A stretch of DNA of 64,000 bases from Bifidobacterium amazonense (GTDB lineage: Bacteria; Actinomycetota; Actinomycetes; Actinomycetales; Bifidobacteriaceae): contig NZ_JAFEJT020000006.1 in the NCBI RefSeq assembly GCF_018555435.2, positions 26,084-90,083 of the forward strand. The letters are read 5' to 3'. Each line of letters opens with the position of its first letter. The first letter of the stretch is position 1. Positions 19,535 to 27,575 of this stretch are shown here, one piece after another. The translations under genes were made by a program, and so were the position numbers. Under the pieces are notes generated by a model, which was not told where the DNA came from, ran no database searches, and worked only from the letters and a program-made list of their open reading frames with translations.

Positions 19535-19843
19535 TTACAGCTTGATCTCGATGTTGACATCCGCGGGCAGATCAATGTGCATCAGGGAGTCCACGGCCTT
19601 GGGGGTCGGGTCCACGATGTCGATGAGGCGCTTATGAGTGCGCATCTCGAAGTGCTCGCGAGAATCCTTGTACTTGTGAGGAGAACGAATAACAACAAAG
19701 ACGTTCTTCTCGGTCGGGAGCGGAACCGGGCCAACCACAGTTGCGCCCGCGTTCGTCACCGTTTCGACGATCTTCTTCGCCGATTGGTCGATGACCTCAT
19801 GGTCATAGGACTTAAGCCTGATGCGGATTTTCTGTCCCGCCAT
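19535..19843 (-). CDS. rpsJ: 30S ribosomal protein S10
   Basis: 102 residues, the first gene of the S10 cluster. [20 protein letters not shown] and the transcription-antitermination surface (NusE role with NusB) are intact. It has an AAAGGGCG ribosome site and a leader of several hundred bases. Confidence 0.97.
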   Translation of the reverse strand: MAGQKIRIRLKSYDHEVIDQSAKKIVETVTNAGATVVGPVPLPTEKNVFVVIRSPHKYKDSREHFEMRTHKRLIDIVDPTPKAVDSLMHIDLPADVNIEIKL

Positions 19844-20090
19844 TGCCGTCCGCCCTTTCTAGCGATTCGTGTACTGTTTACCAGCCTGCTTCCAAGGGCA
19901 CCGGCGGACCTGACCGCAACGGGACACACCCCTTACGAGGCATACCCGTGGTCAAACCACATCAGTGCGCGGCATACGGCTTCTCACTCGCGTGATTCCC
20001 CGTTCCGCGCTCGCTTTTTTGATTCCAATTTGCGAGCCCTAAATCAGGCAACTTGACAATTAAAGCACTAGGCATGGCCTAAAAGAGTTC
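19844..20090 (-). promoter_or_regulatory. S10 operon leader/promoter region
   Basis: About 250 bp of gene-free DNA upstream of rpsJ. On the minus strand it contains possible -35 elements (TTGTCA near 20055, TTGACC near 19955), but no pair with a convincing -10 at the right spacing was found. It must hold the operon promoter; its exact place is unresolved. Confidence 0.35.
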
Positions 20091-20119
20091 GGGCGTGTCG
20101 CGCTTTGCGCGACACGCCC
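20091..20119 (-). terminator. terminator hairpin after the acetolactate decarboxylase gene
   Basis: Perfect 13-bp inverted repeat (arm GGGCGTGTCGCGC, 3-nt loop), followed on the minus strand by GAACTCTTTT. It lies 130 bp past the stop at 20250. A related degenerate copy (GGCGTGTCGCGC...GCACGACACGC) occurs at about 20208-20243, and between them lies AAACAGTCC-ACC-GGACTGTTT at 20167-20187. Confidence 0.65.
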
Positions 20120-20249
20120 TCACACGATTTCCTACCTCACTCCTGCCGTCGCTCGGCGTCGCCTACAAACAGTCCACCGGACTGTTTGCTTCACGGCTCC
20201 GCAGGCGTGTCGCGCTACGAGCCGCACTTCGCACGACACGCACGGACCG

Positions 20250-21017
20250 TCAGTCGTCCGCCCGGTCGCCTTCGGCGGCGGTGATGGCCTCGGCTATCGG
20301 ATCATGGGAGAAGTCGTGGTTGCGGTATTCGGGATCGTCCACCGGCAGATGCTGCACCAACGTGTCGAACACCTGGCTGTAGATCCTGCCATGGTCCAGC
20401 ACCGCATCGAGCACGTGGCCGCCGAACGTACGGTCGTCCGACAGAAAATGCTCATGGAATCCGGCCACTGCCGCACCGTGGAACATCACCGGCGAAAAAT
20501 AGCCGAGCAGCGTGCCCTTCACATCGTGCCGCAGGAACGTCGCCTGCCGGTCGGCGACCTCCACGAGCGTCGGGTACGGGGCCTGCTGCTTGATCACCGC
20601 CCGCGTCTTCATGAAGCTGAACGTGCCGCGCACGATCACCGAAAAGAACGTGTTCGCCCGGCCGTTCGCCTCGACGATGCGCCTGTTCAGCTCCTCGAGG
20701 CCGATGTCCGCACGCTCGCACTGATACTGGAACGCGGCATGATGCACGTTCGCGAACGGCATCGTGAAATCGTCCGGCACACGCTCGGCCACGCCGCTGG
20801 ACCCCACCTTGTAGGCCACGCCGTCGAGGATGATGAGCTCGCCGTCGAGTCCCTCCCCCGTGCCGATGCCGGTGTCGCCGTGCGTCAGCAGCTCGCCGAT
20901 CGTCGTCGTGCCCTCCAGCAGGCCGGGCACGAGCAGCGCGAGCGTGCCGTGCTGGTACAGCTGGTTCGCATGATGTTCGGTGATGGGTTTGATCTGGGAT
21001 CCGCGCGATTGTGTCAC
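20250..21017 (-). CDS. budA: alpha-acetolactate decarboxylase
   Basis: 255 residues. The enzyme converts (S)-2-acetolactate to (R)-acetoin and CO2, an overflow route from pyruvate and a way to remove surplus acetolactate from branched-chain amino acid synthesis. The family features are clear: LYQHGTLALLVPGLLEGTTT, GIGTGEGLDGELIILDGVAY, and the metal-binding motif AGFHEHFLSDDRTFGGHVLD, where the HxH and the later His bind zinc. No signal peptide is seen. The only candidate start in place is a GTG without a strong ribosome site. No acetolactate synthase gene is adjacent. Confidence 0.9.
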   Translation of the reverse strand: MTQSRGSQIKPITEHHANQLYQHGTLALLVPGLLEGTTTIGELLTHGDTGIGTGEGLDGELIILDGVAYKVGSSGVAERVPDDFTMPFANVHHAAFQYQCERADIGLEELNRRIVEANGRANTFFSVIVRGTFSFMKTRAVIKQQAPYPTLVEVADRQATFLRHDVKGTLLGYFSPVMFHGAAVAGFHEHFLSDDRTFGGHVLDAVLDHGRIYSQVFDTLVQHLPVDDPEYRNHDFSHDPIAEAITAAEGDRADD

Positions 21018-21278
21018 ATTACGTACGATAAAAGGCCGTCCTCCGCAATCGCAACCGATATATGCGGCAGCCGGACGTGACCCGCGTCACAGCGGACGCC
21101 GCGTCCGCATACGGACCTGCGCGCATCGGCGTTCGTCGGCGCACGTCGCGCCGTGACATCGGCGTCCGTCATCGTACGAATCGTCCGTGCGAATCGTCAC
21201 GCGGACCGTCCGCGCGAATCATCGTGCGGATTGCCGCGGAGTTCCGTACGACGATCCGTACGACGATCCACACGCCGG

Positions 21279-22298
21279 TCAGAACGCGACGCTCGTCGCG
21301 AAGACCAGCAGGCTGGACGTCAGCTCGGTCATACCGACGGCGATCGGCTTGAGCACGCGGTTGCGTGCGATGATCGGCAGCACGATCGCACGTAGCAGCA
21401 GGCAGGCCGCGACGATCGTCGTCATGCAGCCCCTCCAGTCGAACGACGACGGGTCCGACCAGCCGCCGCGCAGCCACGCGAGCCGGCCCGACGGATCGGA
21501 GAACAGCCACGCGGCCGCGCACAGGGCCAGCAGCATGCCGTGCCACCCCCACGACGCGCGCAGATACCGGCGGTTGCCACGTTCGCGGATCATCGTCTTG
21601 ACGAACAGCACCGAACCGAACTGGGTGAGCGCGAACAGCAGCGACGTGACCAGGCCGGCGGACGGCAGCGCGTACGTCGACCACCAGGTGTCCCACGTCG
21701 GCAACTGGCCGCGGAACAACGCGGCGCCATGTTCGACGTACCGCACGCAGTCGGCGTGCGAGATCAGGCCGTTCGCGATGGCCGTCGGCACGGCGCATCC
21801 GTCGGACAGCCTGGACGGATCGCCGAACGAGGCGATGACCGTGGGCATCGACGACGAGGCGAGCACCGCCGCGCCGTTGCCCCACAGCGACCGTTCGCGG
21901 CGCAGGTACGCGGCGGCGAACGAGACGGCGGCCAACACGGCGAAATACGGGGCCCACCGGAGCACGCCCGGGTTGACGGCGAGGAACGGGATGCCGACCG
22001 CGGCCAACGACGCCATATATATAAGGACCTGCGGCAGGTATCGGCGGGAGAAACGGGACTTGAGCCAGCGCGCGGCCGTGAACTGGACGCAGTAGCACAG
22101 CGTCCATGCGGCCAGCAGCCACAGCGTGTTCGCGGTGACGCCGCCGATCGCCACGCCGGAGATGGCCGGCAGCAGCGCCATCGCCCATGCGCCGGGCTGG
22201 TCGGGGATCCAGTCGCGCACGCTCGCGCGGCGGCGGCCACGGCGAGAACCGGCATGCGCACCGGTGCGGAAGGTTGAAGTTCGTGAGGTTTTCGGCAT
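21279..22298 (-). CDS. YwiC-like integral membrane protein
   Basis: About 339 residues from MPKTSRTSTF; another in-frame ATG lies six codons upstream at 22316, and neither has an ideal ribosome site. After a short Arg-rich cytoplasmic N-terminus, the sequence WIPDQPGAWAMALLPAISG is the hallmark opening of the YwiC-like family. Eight or more hydrophobic segments follow. The function of this family is not established. It is divergent from the AbiEi/DUF559-type gene at 22555; the two share a 14-bp repeat region between them. Confidence 0.75.
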   Translation of the reverse strand: MPKTSRTSTFRTGAHAGSRRGRRRASVRDWIPDQPGAWAMALLPAISGVAIGGVTANTLWLLAAWTLCYCVQFTAARWLKSRFSRRYLPQVLIYMASLAAVGIPFLAVNPGVLRWAPYFAVLAAVSFAAAYLRRERSLWGNGAAVLASSSMPTVIASFGDPSRLSDGCAVPTAIANGLISHADCVRYVEHGAALFRGQLPTWDTWWSTYALPSAGLVTSLLFALTQFGSVLFVKTMIRERGNRRYLRASWGWHGMLLALCAAAWLFSDPSGRLAWLRGGWSDPSSFDWRGCMTTIVAACLLLRAIVLPIIARNRVLKPIAVGMTELTSSLLVFATSVAF

Positions 22299-22448
22299 TC
22301 CCCCACCGTAAATCATCCATCCCTGACCCGCCAGCATCCGCCGCGGCGAGTTGCACGGCAGGACGTGGCGCGTCGGCCTATCGGCACGACGGCACGAAGG
22401 CGGCACGGCGGCGTTCTCGCTGACCATTTGTCTTCCGAATCGCCCTGA

Positions 22449-22490
22449 TGTGGACAACCCGTTGTGGATGATCCGTTGTGGATAACTCCG
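22449..22490. repeat. three 14-bp direct repeats resembling DnaA boxes
   Basis: Repeats begin at 22449 (TGTGGACAA), 22463 (TGTGGATGA) and 22477 (TGTGGATAA), with exactly 14-bp spacing and the unit TGTGGAYRAYCCGT. The third reads TTATCCACA on the minus strand, a perfect consensus DnaA box. They lie between two divergently oriented genes, so they could equally be the operator of the downstream gene product. Confidence 0.6.
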
Positions 22491-22554
22491 TACCATTCGA
22501 CCACATCCCCCGAAACAGACACGGCGTTGCGGAACAATCCGCTACGGTGCACAT

Positions 22555-23538
22555 ATGAGAACGAATCCCGCACTGACCGCACGTTGCGAAGAGTCCGAAA
22601 GCCAACGGCTCTGCATATGGGGACGCACCCGATCCGAGCAGCAGGTGCTGTCGCGCAGGACGGCAACCGGGGAGATGACCCGCGTGGCGGACGGCTGTTA
22701 TGCACGTGCCGATCAGTGGAGCAGGCTGGATCCGGTGGAACGGTATCGCAGGATCGTCCGGACGATGGCGGCGCTGCATCCCGATTGGATATTCGGGGAC
22801 ATGACGGCGGCCGCAATGCATGGCATCAACGATTCGATCCGATATCTGGATGAAATACACCTGATGACCGACCGGAGAAGACATTCCCGCGATCACGGTC
22901 GGCTTCGATACCATCTGCTGCCGGATGACGAACTCCACGGTTATCAGGTGGTGGATGGGGTACGGACCACCCCGATCGGCAGAACGGTATTCGATTGCGC
23001 GCGACGATTGGATTTCCCGGACGGATTGTCCGTCGCGGAAGCCGCGCTCCGGCAAGGACTGATGACGCGGGAGCGCATGATGGATCTATGCCGCGAACTG
23101 CCCGGCTATCGGCGGGACAAGGCTCTGCGCGCCGTGCGTCTCGCGCCTGCCGGTACGGAAAACGGCGGCGAAGCATACTCGTATGCGGTGATGCTCGACG
23201 AAGGATTCGTTCCGCCGCTGGTCCAGGAGGAGATCATCGATCCGCTCGATCTCAGCCGGCGGTATCGGGTCGACTTCTCGTGGCATACCGAGGATGGAAG
23301 ATTCATCGTGGCGGAATTGGACGGCCGTGCCAAATACACGGATCCCGAGATGTTCAGGAACGGCAGCCTGTCGGAAACCATCATCGCGGAAAAGGAACGG
23401 GAGGAGCGCATTCGGCTGGTGGCGGACGAGGTGGTTCGCTTCTCCTTTTCCGAGGCGTATCGCAGACACGTGCTGGTGGCCAAGCTGGAGGCGGCCCGGG
23501 TTCCGCGGGTTCAGGCTTCGTGGACCCGCGATTCATAG
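22555..23538 (+). CDS. AbiEi-like / DUF559 (Vsr-type endonuclease fold) protein
   Basis: 327 residues. The N-terminal half (about 20-190) resembles the type IV antitoxin AbiEi layout: a winged-helix-like start with RTRSEQQVLSRRTATGEMTRVADGCYARAD, then GDMTAAAMHGI and TTPIGRTVFDCARRLDFPDG. The C-terminal part (about 215-310) resembles DUF559/Vsr-type PD-(D/E)XK nucleases, with RVDFSWHTEDGRFIVAELDG and RAKY giving a D...ExDG...K layout. In Bifidobacterium genomes similar genes are common, unlinked to a toxin, and often misannotated. No AbiEii nucleotidyltransferase toxin is next to it. Function is unknown; a regulatory or nuclease role is an inference. Confidence 0.65.
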   Translation: MRTNPALTARCEESESQRLCIWGRTRSEQQVLSRRTATGEMTRVADGCYARADQWSRLDPVERYRRIVRTMAALHPDWIFGDMTAAAMHGINDSIRYLDEIHLMTDRRRHSRDHGRLRYHLLPDDELHGYQVVDGVRTTPIGRTVFDCARRLDFPDGLSVAEAALRQGLMTRERMMDLCRELPGYRRDKALRAVRLAPAGTENGGEAYSYAVMLDEGFVPPLVQEEIIDPLDLSRRYRVDFSWHTEDGRFIVAELDGRAKYTDPEMFRNGSLSETIIAEKEREERIRLVADEVVRFSFSEAYRRHVLVAKLEAARVPRVQASWTRDS

Positions 23539-23696
23539 GGGCTTGGAGGCCTTGAAAGTTCCGAAAGTCGGTGTTGCCGGCGTATTGTCTCCATTCCCCG
23601 CATTTCCCTACGACCGACTTGGAGGGACGTCGACAGGACGGGACAGGACGCCGGCTGGGCGAATAATGGGGCGAATACGGGGGCTAATGTCTGAAT

Positions 23697-24011
23697 TTCC
23701 CCACATTCCTGTCCGGTTGGCCCGTCGGCCCGCCGTTGGAGGCCGGGGTGGCGGCGGATGTGGGGAAACAGGCAGCATGAACAGGCCTTGGCGGAACCAC
23801 GGACATGGCCCGATGACGAAAGTGGGGAAATGGACAGCATCAAGCCCGCCGATGACGGGCGTTCATACTGCCTGTTTCCCCACTTTCGGCTCAATATCCT
23901 GAATGTGGGGAACCAAGCAGTACGAACGGGACCGGAAACCGGCGTGTCGCGTCGCAATTTCCCCACTTTCGGATACGGGCGTGCGTAAAAGTCTCATTTT
24001 CCCCACATTCG
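23697..24011. repeat. cluster A of the GTGGGGAAA interspersed repeat (7 copies)
   Basis: Copies of GAAWGTGGGGAAA at 23697 (-), 23757 (+), 23817 (+), 23875 (-), 23901 (+), 23957 (-) and 23997 (-). Several copies extend inward to a second conserved block CAGTATGAAC about 5 bases after the first. Copies pair head-on (23817/23875 and 23901/23957) about 70 bp apart, so the RNA could fold into long hairpins. The same family forms cluster B at 39677-39992. Confidence 0.85.
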
Positions 24012-24091
24012 GACGTCACACGCTCATGGACCCGTCAATGGACACCTATCGTCCCCTCGTCAGGAGGGTTGTCGCGGAATGACCACAGGAT

Positions 24092-24124
24092 AGTCACACC
24101 CGTCAAGTTAAGACCGACAAAGTG
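24092..24124. repeat. solitary end of a MITE-like element
   Basis: GTCACACCCGTCAAGTTAAG followed by ACCGACAAAGTGC matches the right end of the element at 40545-40665 (GTCACACCCGTCACATTAAG, then CCCGACAAAGTAC). The matching left end is not found upstream, so this is a degraded or truncated copy. Confidence 0.55.
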
Positions 24125-24270
24125 CCGCCAGCGGACATCTGCCCGGCGGCTGGTGCAAACCCCTTCGAATGTGATCCCACCCGCACCGGCCCCAATACGA
24201 AAGTGGATGGTTGCCTGCCGTGGAACAACCCGAAACGGGTTTTCACGGTGGGCAGCCACCCACTTATAAC

Positions 24271-24410
24271 CGACGATCGGCCAACCGATCAGGCCAACCG
24301 ATCAGGCCGACCGATCAGTACAGCCGACCGACTGGCCAATCTGGCCAACAATCAGGCCGACGATCAGGCCGACGATCGGTCAACCGATCAGGCCAACTGA
24401 CCAACCAGTC
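24271..24410. repeat. imperfect tandem CCGATCAGGCC(A/G)A repeats
   Basis: Eight or so imperfect copies of an 11-13 bp unit (CCGATCAGGCCAA, CGATCAGGCCGA) lie just past the adhE stop. The GATC-centred unit is partly self-complementary. No function is apparent; replication slippage is the likely origin. Confidence 0.6.
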
Positions 24411-24429
24411 AATCAATCGGCAATGAGGC

Positions 24430-27162
24430 TCAGACGCGCTCGGAGGCTTCCTCCGTGGCAGCCTCGCCTTCGCGCTCGACGCGCAGACGGTGGCCTTCGG
24501 CCTGCGGCACGCCGTAGTAGGCGGCGATGGCGATGTCCTTCATGTCCTCGATCTGCGGGATGCGCGGGTTCGCGGGGGCGCACTGGTCCTCGTAGGCGCG
24601 CATGCCGATCTGGTCGAGCACGCTCCAGAAGTAGTCTTCGTCCACGCCGCAGTCCTGGAAGCTCTTGTTCATGCCGAGCTTGTTGTCGCGGTAGTCCTCG
24701 ACGGCCTTCGCCAGGTTCTCGACGGCGTCGGCCGGGGTCTTGCCCGGGTCGATGCCGAGGTTGACGGCGATGTCGCGGTAGCGCTCGTCGGCGATGTACT
24801 TGTTGTACTTCGGCCACGAGGTCGGCTCCTCCGGCACCTGGCCGTTGTAGCGGATCACGTACGGCAGCAGGATGGAGTTGGTGCGGCCGTGGGCGACGTG
24901 GCACAGCGCGCCGATGGTGTGCGCCATGCCGTGGCACATGCCGAGGAACGCGGAGCCGAACGCCATGCCGGCCATGGTGGCGGCGTTGTGCATCTTCTCC
25001 TGCGCCTTGGTCTTCTCCAGGCCCGGCTCGCCGTTGACGGACTCGGCCAGGTTGTCCCAGATGAGCTTGGCCGCGTGCAGCGCCATGCCGTCGGTGAAGT
25101 CGTTCGCGTAGACGGACACGTACGCCTCGAACGAGTGGGTCAGCGCGTCGAAGCCGGCGTCGGAGGCGAGCTTGCGCGGCTGGGTGCGGGCGAGCACCGG
25201 GTCGACGATGGCGACGGACGGGGTGAGCGCGTAGTCGGTGATCGGGTACTTGTAGCCGGTCTTGTGGTCGGTGATGACAGCGAACGGCGTCACCTCAGAA
25301 CCGGTGCCGGACGAGGTCGGGATGCACACGAGCTTGGCCTTCTTGCCCAGCGGCGGGATCTTGAAGGCGCGCTTGCGGATGTCGAAGAACTTCTCGCGCA
25401 CGTCGGAGAAGGCGATTTCCGGGTGCTCGTAGAGCAGCCACATGATCTTGGCCGCGTCCATCGGCGAGCCGCCGCCGACCGCGATGATCGTGTCCGGCTC
25501 GAACTCCTCGCGCATCATCTCGGCGCCGCGCTCGACGGTCTCGACGGACGGCTCCGGCTCGACGTAGTCGATGATGCGGAAGGTGACGCGGTTGGAACGG
25601 GCGCGCAACTGGTCGATGACCTTGTCGACGATGCCGAGCTGCTCCATGACCTTGTCGCACACGATGACGGCCTTCTCGATGCCGTACATGTCGCGCAGGT
25701 ACTTGATGGCGTTCGGCTCGAAGTAGGTCTTGGCCGGGATCTTGAACCACTGCATGTTGTTGTTCCTCCGAGCGATGCGCTTGATGTTGAGCAGGTTGAC
25801 GGCCTGCACGTTGCCGGACACCGAGTTGCCGCCGTACGAGCCGCAGCCGAGGGTGAGCGACGGGGCGATGGCGTTGTAGATGTCGCCGACGCCGCCGAGC
25901 GAGCTCGGGGAGTTCCAGATGATGCGGCAGGCGTGCATGCGCAGGCCGTACTCGCGCACGAGCGCCTCGTTGTTGGTGTGGATGGCGGCGGTGTGGCCGG
26001 CGCCGAGCTTGAGCATGGCCTCGCACATCTCGAACGCCTGCTCCTTGGAATCGGCCTTGAGCACGGCGTGGACCGGGGCGAGCTTCTCGTGGGTGAGCGG
26101 CTCGTTGTCGGAGACCTCGGAGCATTCGGCGGCGAGGATGGTCGCGTCGGCCGGGATCTCGAAGCCGGCGGCCTTGGCGATGTACTGCGGGGACTTGCCC
26201 GGCACGACGGAGTTGAGCTTCGGGGTGCCGCCGGAGAACGCGGTGCAGCCGAACATGTACTGCTCGAGCTTGGCCTTCTCCTCGTCGTTGACGAAGTAGG
26301 CCTTGCGGCGCTTGAGTTCCTTGACGAGCGACGCGTAGACGTCCTTGTGGGCGATGATGGCCTGCTCGGTGGCGCAGATCATGCCGTAGTCGAAGTGCTT
26401 GGACAGGATCAGGTCGTTCGCCGCGCGCACGACGTCGACGTCGGAGTCGACGTACGCCGGGGCGTTGCCCGCGCCGACGCCGAGGGCCGGCTTGCCGGAG
26501 GAGTACGCGGCCTTGACCATGCCCGGACCGCCGGTGGCGAGGATCGTCGCGATGCCGTCGTGCTTCATGAGCGCGCCGGTGGCCTCGATGGACGGGTGCT
26601 CGATCCACTGGATGCAGTCGGCCGGGGCGCCGGCCTCGATGGCCGCGTCGCGCACGATGCGGGCCGCCTCGGCGGAGCACTTCTGGGCGAACGGGTGGAA
26701 GCCGAAGATGATCGGGCAGCGGGTCTTCAGGGCGATGAGCGACTTGAAGATGGTGGTGGAGGTCGGGTTGGTGACCGGGGTGACGCCGGCGACCACGCCG
26801 ACCGGCTCGGCGATCTCGTCGATGCCCATCACGTCGTCCTCGCGGATGATGCCGACGGTCTTCTGGCCGGCCAGATAGTTGGTGACGTGCTCGCAGGCGA
26901 AGATGTTCTTGGTGGCCTTGTCTTCCACGAGGCCACGGCCGGTCTCGTCGACGGCCATCTTCGCGAGCACGAGGTGCTTGTTGAGCGCGGCGATCGAAGC
27001 CTTGGCGACGATGCGGTCGACCTGCTTCTGATCGAGCTTCTCGAATTCCTCGAGGGCCTTGAGACCCTTCTTGACGAGGGCGTCGACCTCGGCCTGGGCC
27101 GCGGCGGCCTTCTCCTCGGGGGTCGGCTTGGTGGGGGCCTCAGCCTGCGTTGCTTCTGCCAT
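24430..27162 (-). CDS. adhE: bifunctional acetaldehyde-CoA/alcohol dehydrogenase
   Basis: 910 residues, the full AdhE fusion. The N-terminal half is a CoA-acylating aldehyde dehydrogenase (VGVVAGVTPVTNPTSTTIFK, catalytic Cys in DYGMICATEQAI). The C-terminal half is an iron alcohol dehydrogenase (VAVGGGSPMDAAKIMWLLYE-like NAD motif, SSGTGSEVTPFAVITDHKTG, and iron ligands in GMCHGMAHTIGALCHVAHGR). It turns acetyl-CoA into ethanol, re-oxidising two NADH. The start MAEATQAEAP follows a GGAGGA ribosome site; an upstream ATG adds only seven residues. It likely forms spirosomes like other AdhE. A Rex-like operator lies 117 bp upstream of the start. Confidence 0.97.
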   Translation of the reverse strand: MAEATQAEAPTKPTPEEKAAAAQAEVDALVKKGLKALEEFEKLDQKQVDRIVAKASIAALNKHLVLAKMAVDETGRGLVEDKATKNIFACEHVTNYLAGQKTVGIIREDDVMGIDEIAEPVGVVAGVTPVTNPTSTTIFKSLIALKTRCPIIFGFHPFAQKCSAEAARIVRDAAIEAGAPADCIQWIEHPSIEATGALMKHDGIATILATGGPGMVKAAYSSGKPALGVGAGNAPAYVDSDVDVVRAANDLILSKHFDYGMICATEQAIIAHKDVYASLVKELKRRKAYFVNDEEKAKLEQYMFGCTAFSGGTPKLNSVVPGKSPQYIAKAAGFEIPADATILAAECSEVSDNEPLTHEKLAPVHAVLKADSKEQAFEMCEAMLKLGAGHTAAIHTNNEALVREYGLRMHACRIIWNSPSSLGGVGDIYNAIAPSLTLGCGSYGGNSVSGNVQAVNLLNIKRIARRNNNMQWFKIPAKTYFEPNAIKYLRDMYGIEKAVIVCDKVMEQLGIVDKVIDQLRARSNRVTFRIIDYVEPEPSVETVERGAEMMREEFEPDTIIAVGGGSPMDAAKIMWLLYEHPEIAFSDVREKFFDIRKRAFKIPPLGKKAKLVCIPTSSGTGSEVTPFAVITDHKTGYKYPITDYALTPSVAIVDPVLARTQPRKLASDAGFDALTHSFEAYVSVYANDFTDGMALHAAKLIWDNLAESVNGEPGLEKTKAQEKMHNAATMAGMAFGSAFLGMCHGMAHTIGALCHVAHGRTNSILLPYVIRYNGQVPEEPTSWPKYNKYIADERYRDIAVNLGIDPGKTPADAVENLAKAVEDYRDNKLGMNKSFQDCGVDEDYFWSVLDQIGMRAYEDQCAPANPRIPQIEDMKDIAIAAYYGVPQAEGHRLRVEREGEAATEEASERV

Positions 27163-27278
27163 GAATCCTCCTCGACTGTGCACTATCTATATGCCGGTTC
27201 CCGCCCGCGTGGGCGGCTGTCGTTGCGCCACAATACGGTGCCGGGGCGTTGCCGGAGCACTGCCGAAGCATCATTGTT

Positions 27279-27296
27279 TTGTGGCCTAGGTCACAA
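27279..27296 (-). promoter_or_regulatory. Rex-like operator upstream of adhE
   Basis: TTGTGGCCTAGGTCACAA is an 18-bp near-perfect palindrome whose half-sites TTGTG.../...CACAA match the Rex redox-repressor consensus (TTGTGAANNNNTTCACAA). Rex releases DNA when NADH is high, which fits control of an NADH-consuming adhE. No promoter with a clear -35/-10 could be assigned beside it. Confidence 0.6.
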
Positions 27297-27492
27297 TGTA
27301 CCGGACGCAGCAAGCCTCTGCATACGCACAAAATCGACGGCGTTTCATGTTGTATTCTGATTTATTTTTGTGAGATATTGTTCGACTTAAGGAAGAATCT
27401 CGACCAAAATCCCTGATTTTGATACTTTTTGTTCGATTTATCGTCATTCCTCACACGTTTCAACGAATTTCATTCAAGCCACTTATAGAAAT

Positions 27493-27549
27493 GCTTTTTC
27501 TAAAAGTTGCCCCACCATCCGATCTTCTATAAAATACTTTTTTAAAAGT
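27493..27549 (+). promoter_or_regulatory. two ACTTTT/AAAAGT palindromes before the ROK gene
   Basis: GCTTTTTCTAAAAGT at 27493-27507 and ACTTTTTTAAAAGT at 27536-27549 share 6-bp inverted arms, are ~43 bp apart (about four helical turns), and end 26 bp before the ROK start. They are good candidates for an autoregulatory operator pair. Confidence 0.5.
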
Positions 27550-27575
27550 CTCAGTCGTCAACGAGGACACCGCCC

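Larger units (their letters stand above)
23539..24429. other. 890-bp gene-free, repeat-rich region downstream of adhE
   Basis: No reading frame here has a credible ribosome site or family match. It contains seven GTGGGGAAA-type repeats (23697-24011), a solitary MITE-like end at 24092-24124, and imperfect tandem copies of CCGATCAGGCCAA at 24271-24410. It lies between the end of the AbiEi/DUF559-type gene (plus) and the end of adhE (minus), so it is a 3'-to-3' gap where terminators are expected. Confidence 0.7.
27163..27575. promoter_or_regulatory. divergent adhE/ROK regulator intergenic region
   Basis: A 413-bp AT-rich gap, clearly lower in GC than the surroundings from about 27340 to 27550. 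It holds the Rex-like site near adhE and two palindromes near the ROK gene. It has no reading frame worth calling. It must contain the promoters of both divergent genes. Confidence 0.65.

Noticed and set aside
22497..22554. Replication origin near the DnaA-box-like repeats
   Set aside because: Only one perfect box, no dnaA or dnaN gene nearby and no AT-rich unwinding region, so it is not called an origin.
24035..24259. 74-residue minus-strand reading frame as a transposase fragment
   Set aside because: It only covers the MITE-like end and repeats, has no ribosome site and no recognised motif.
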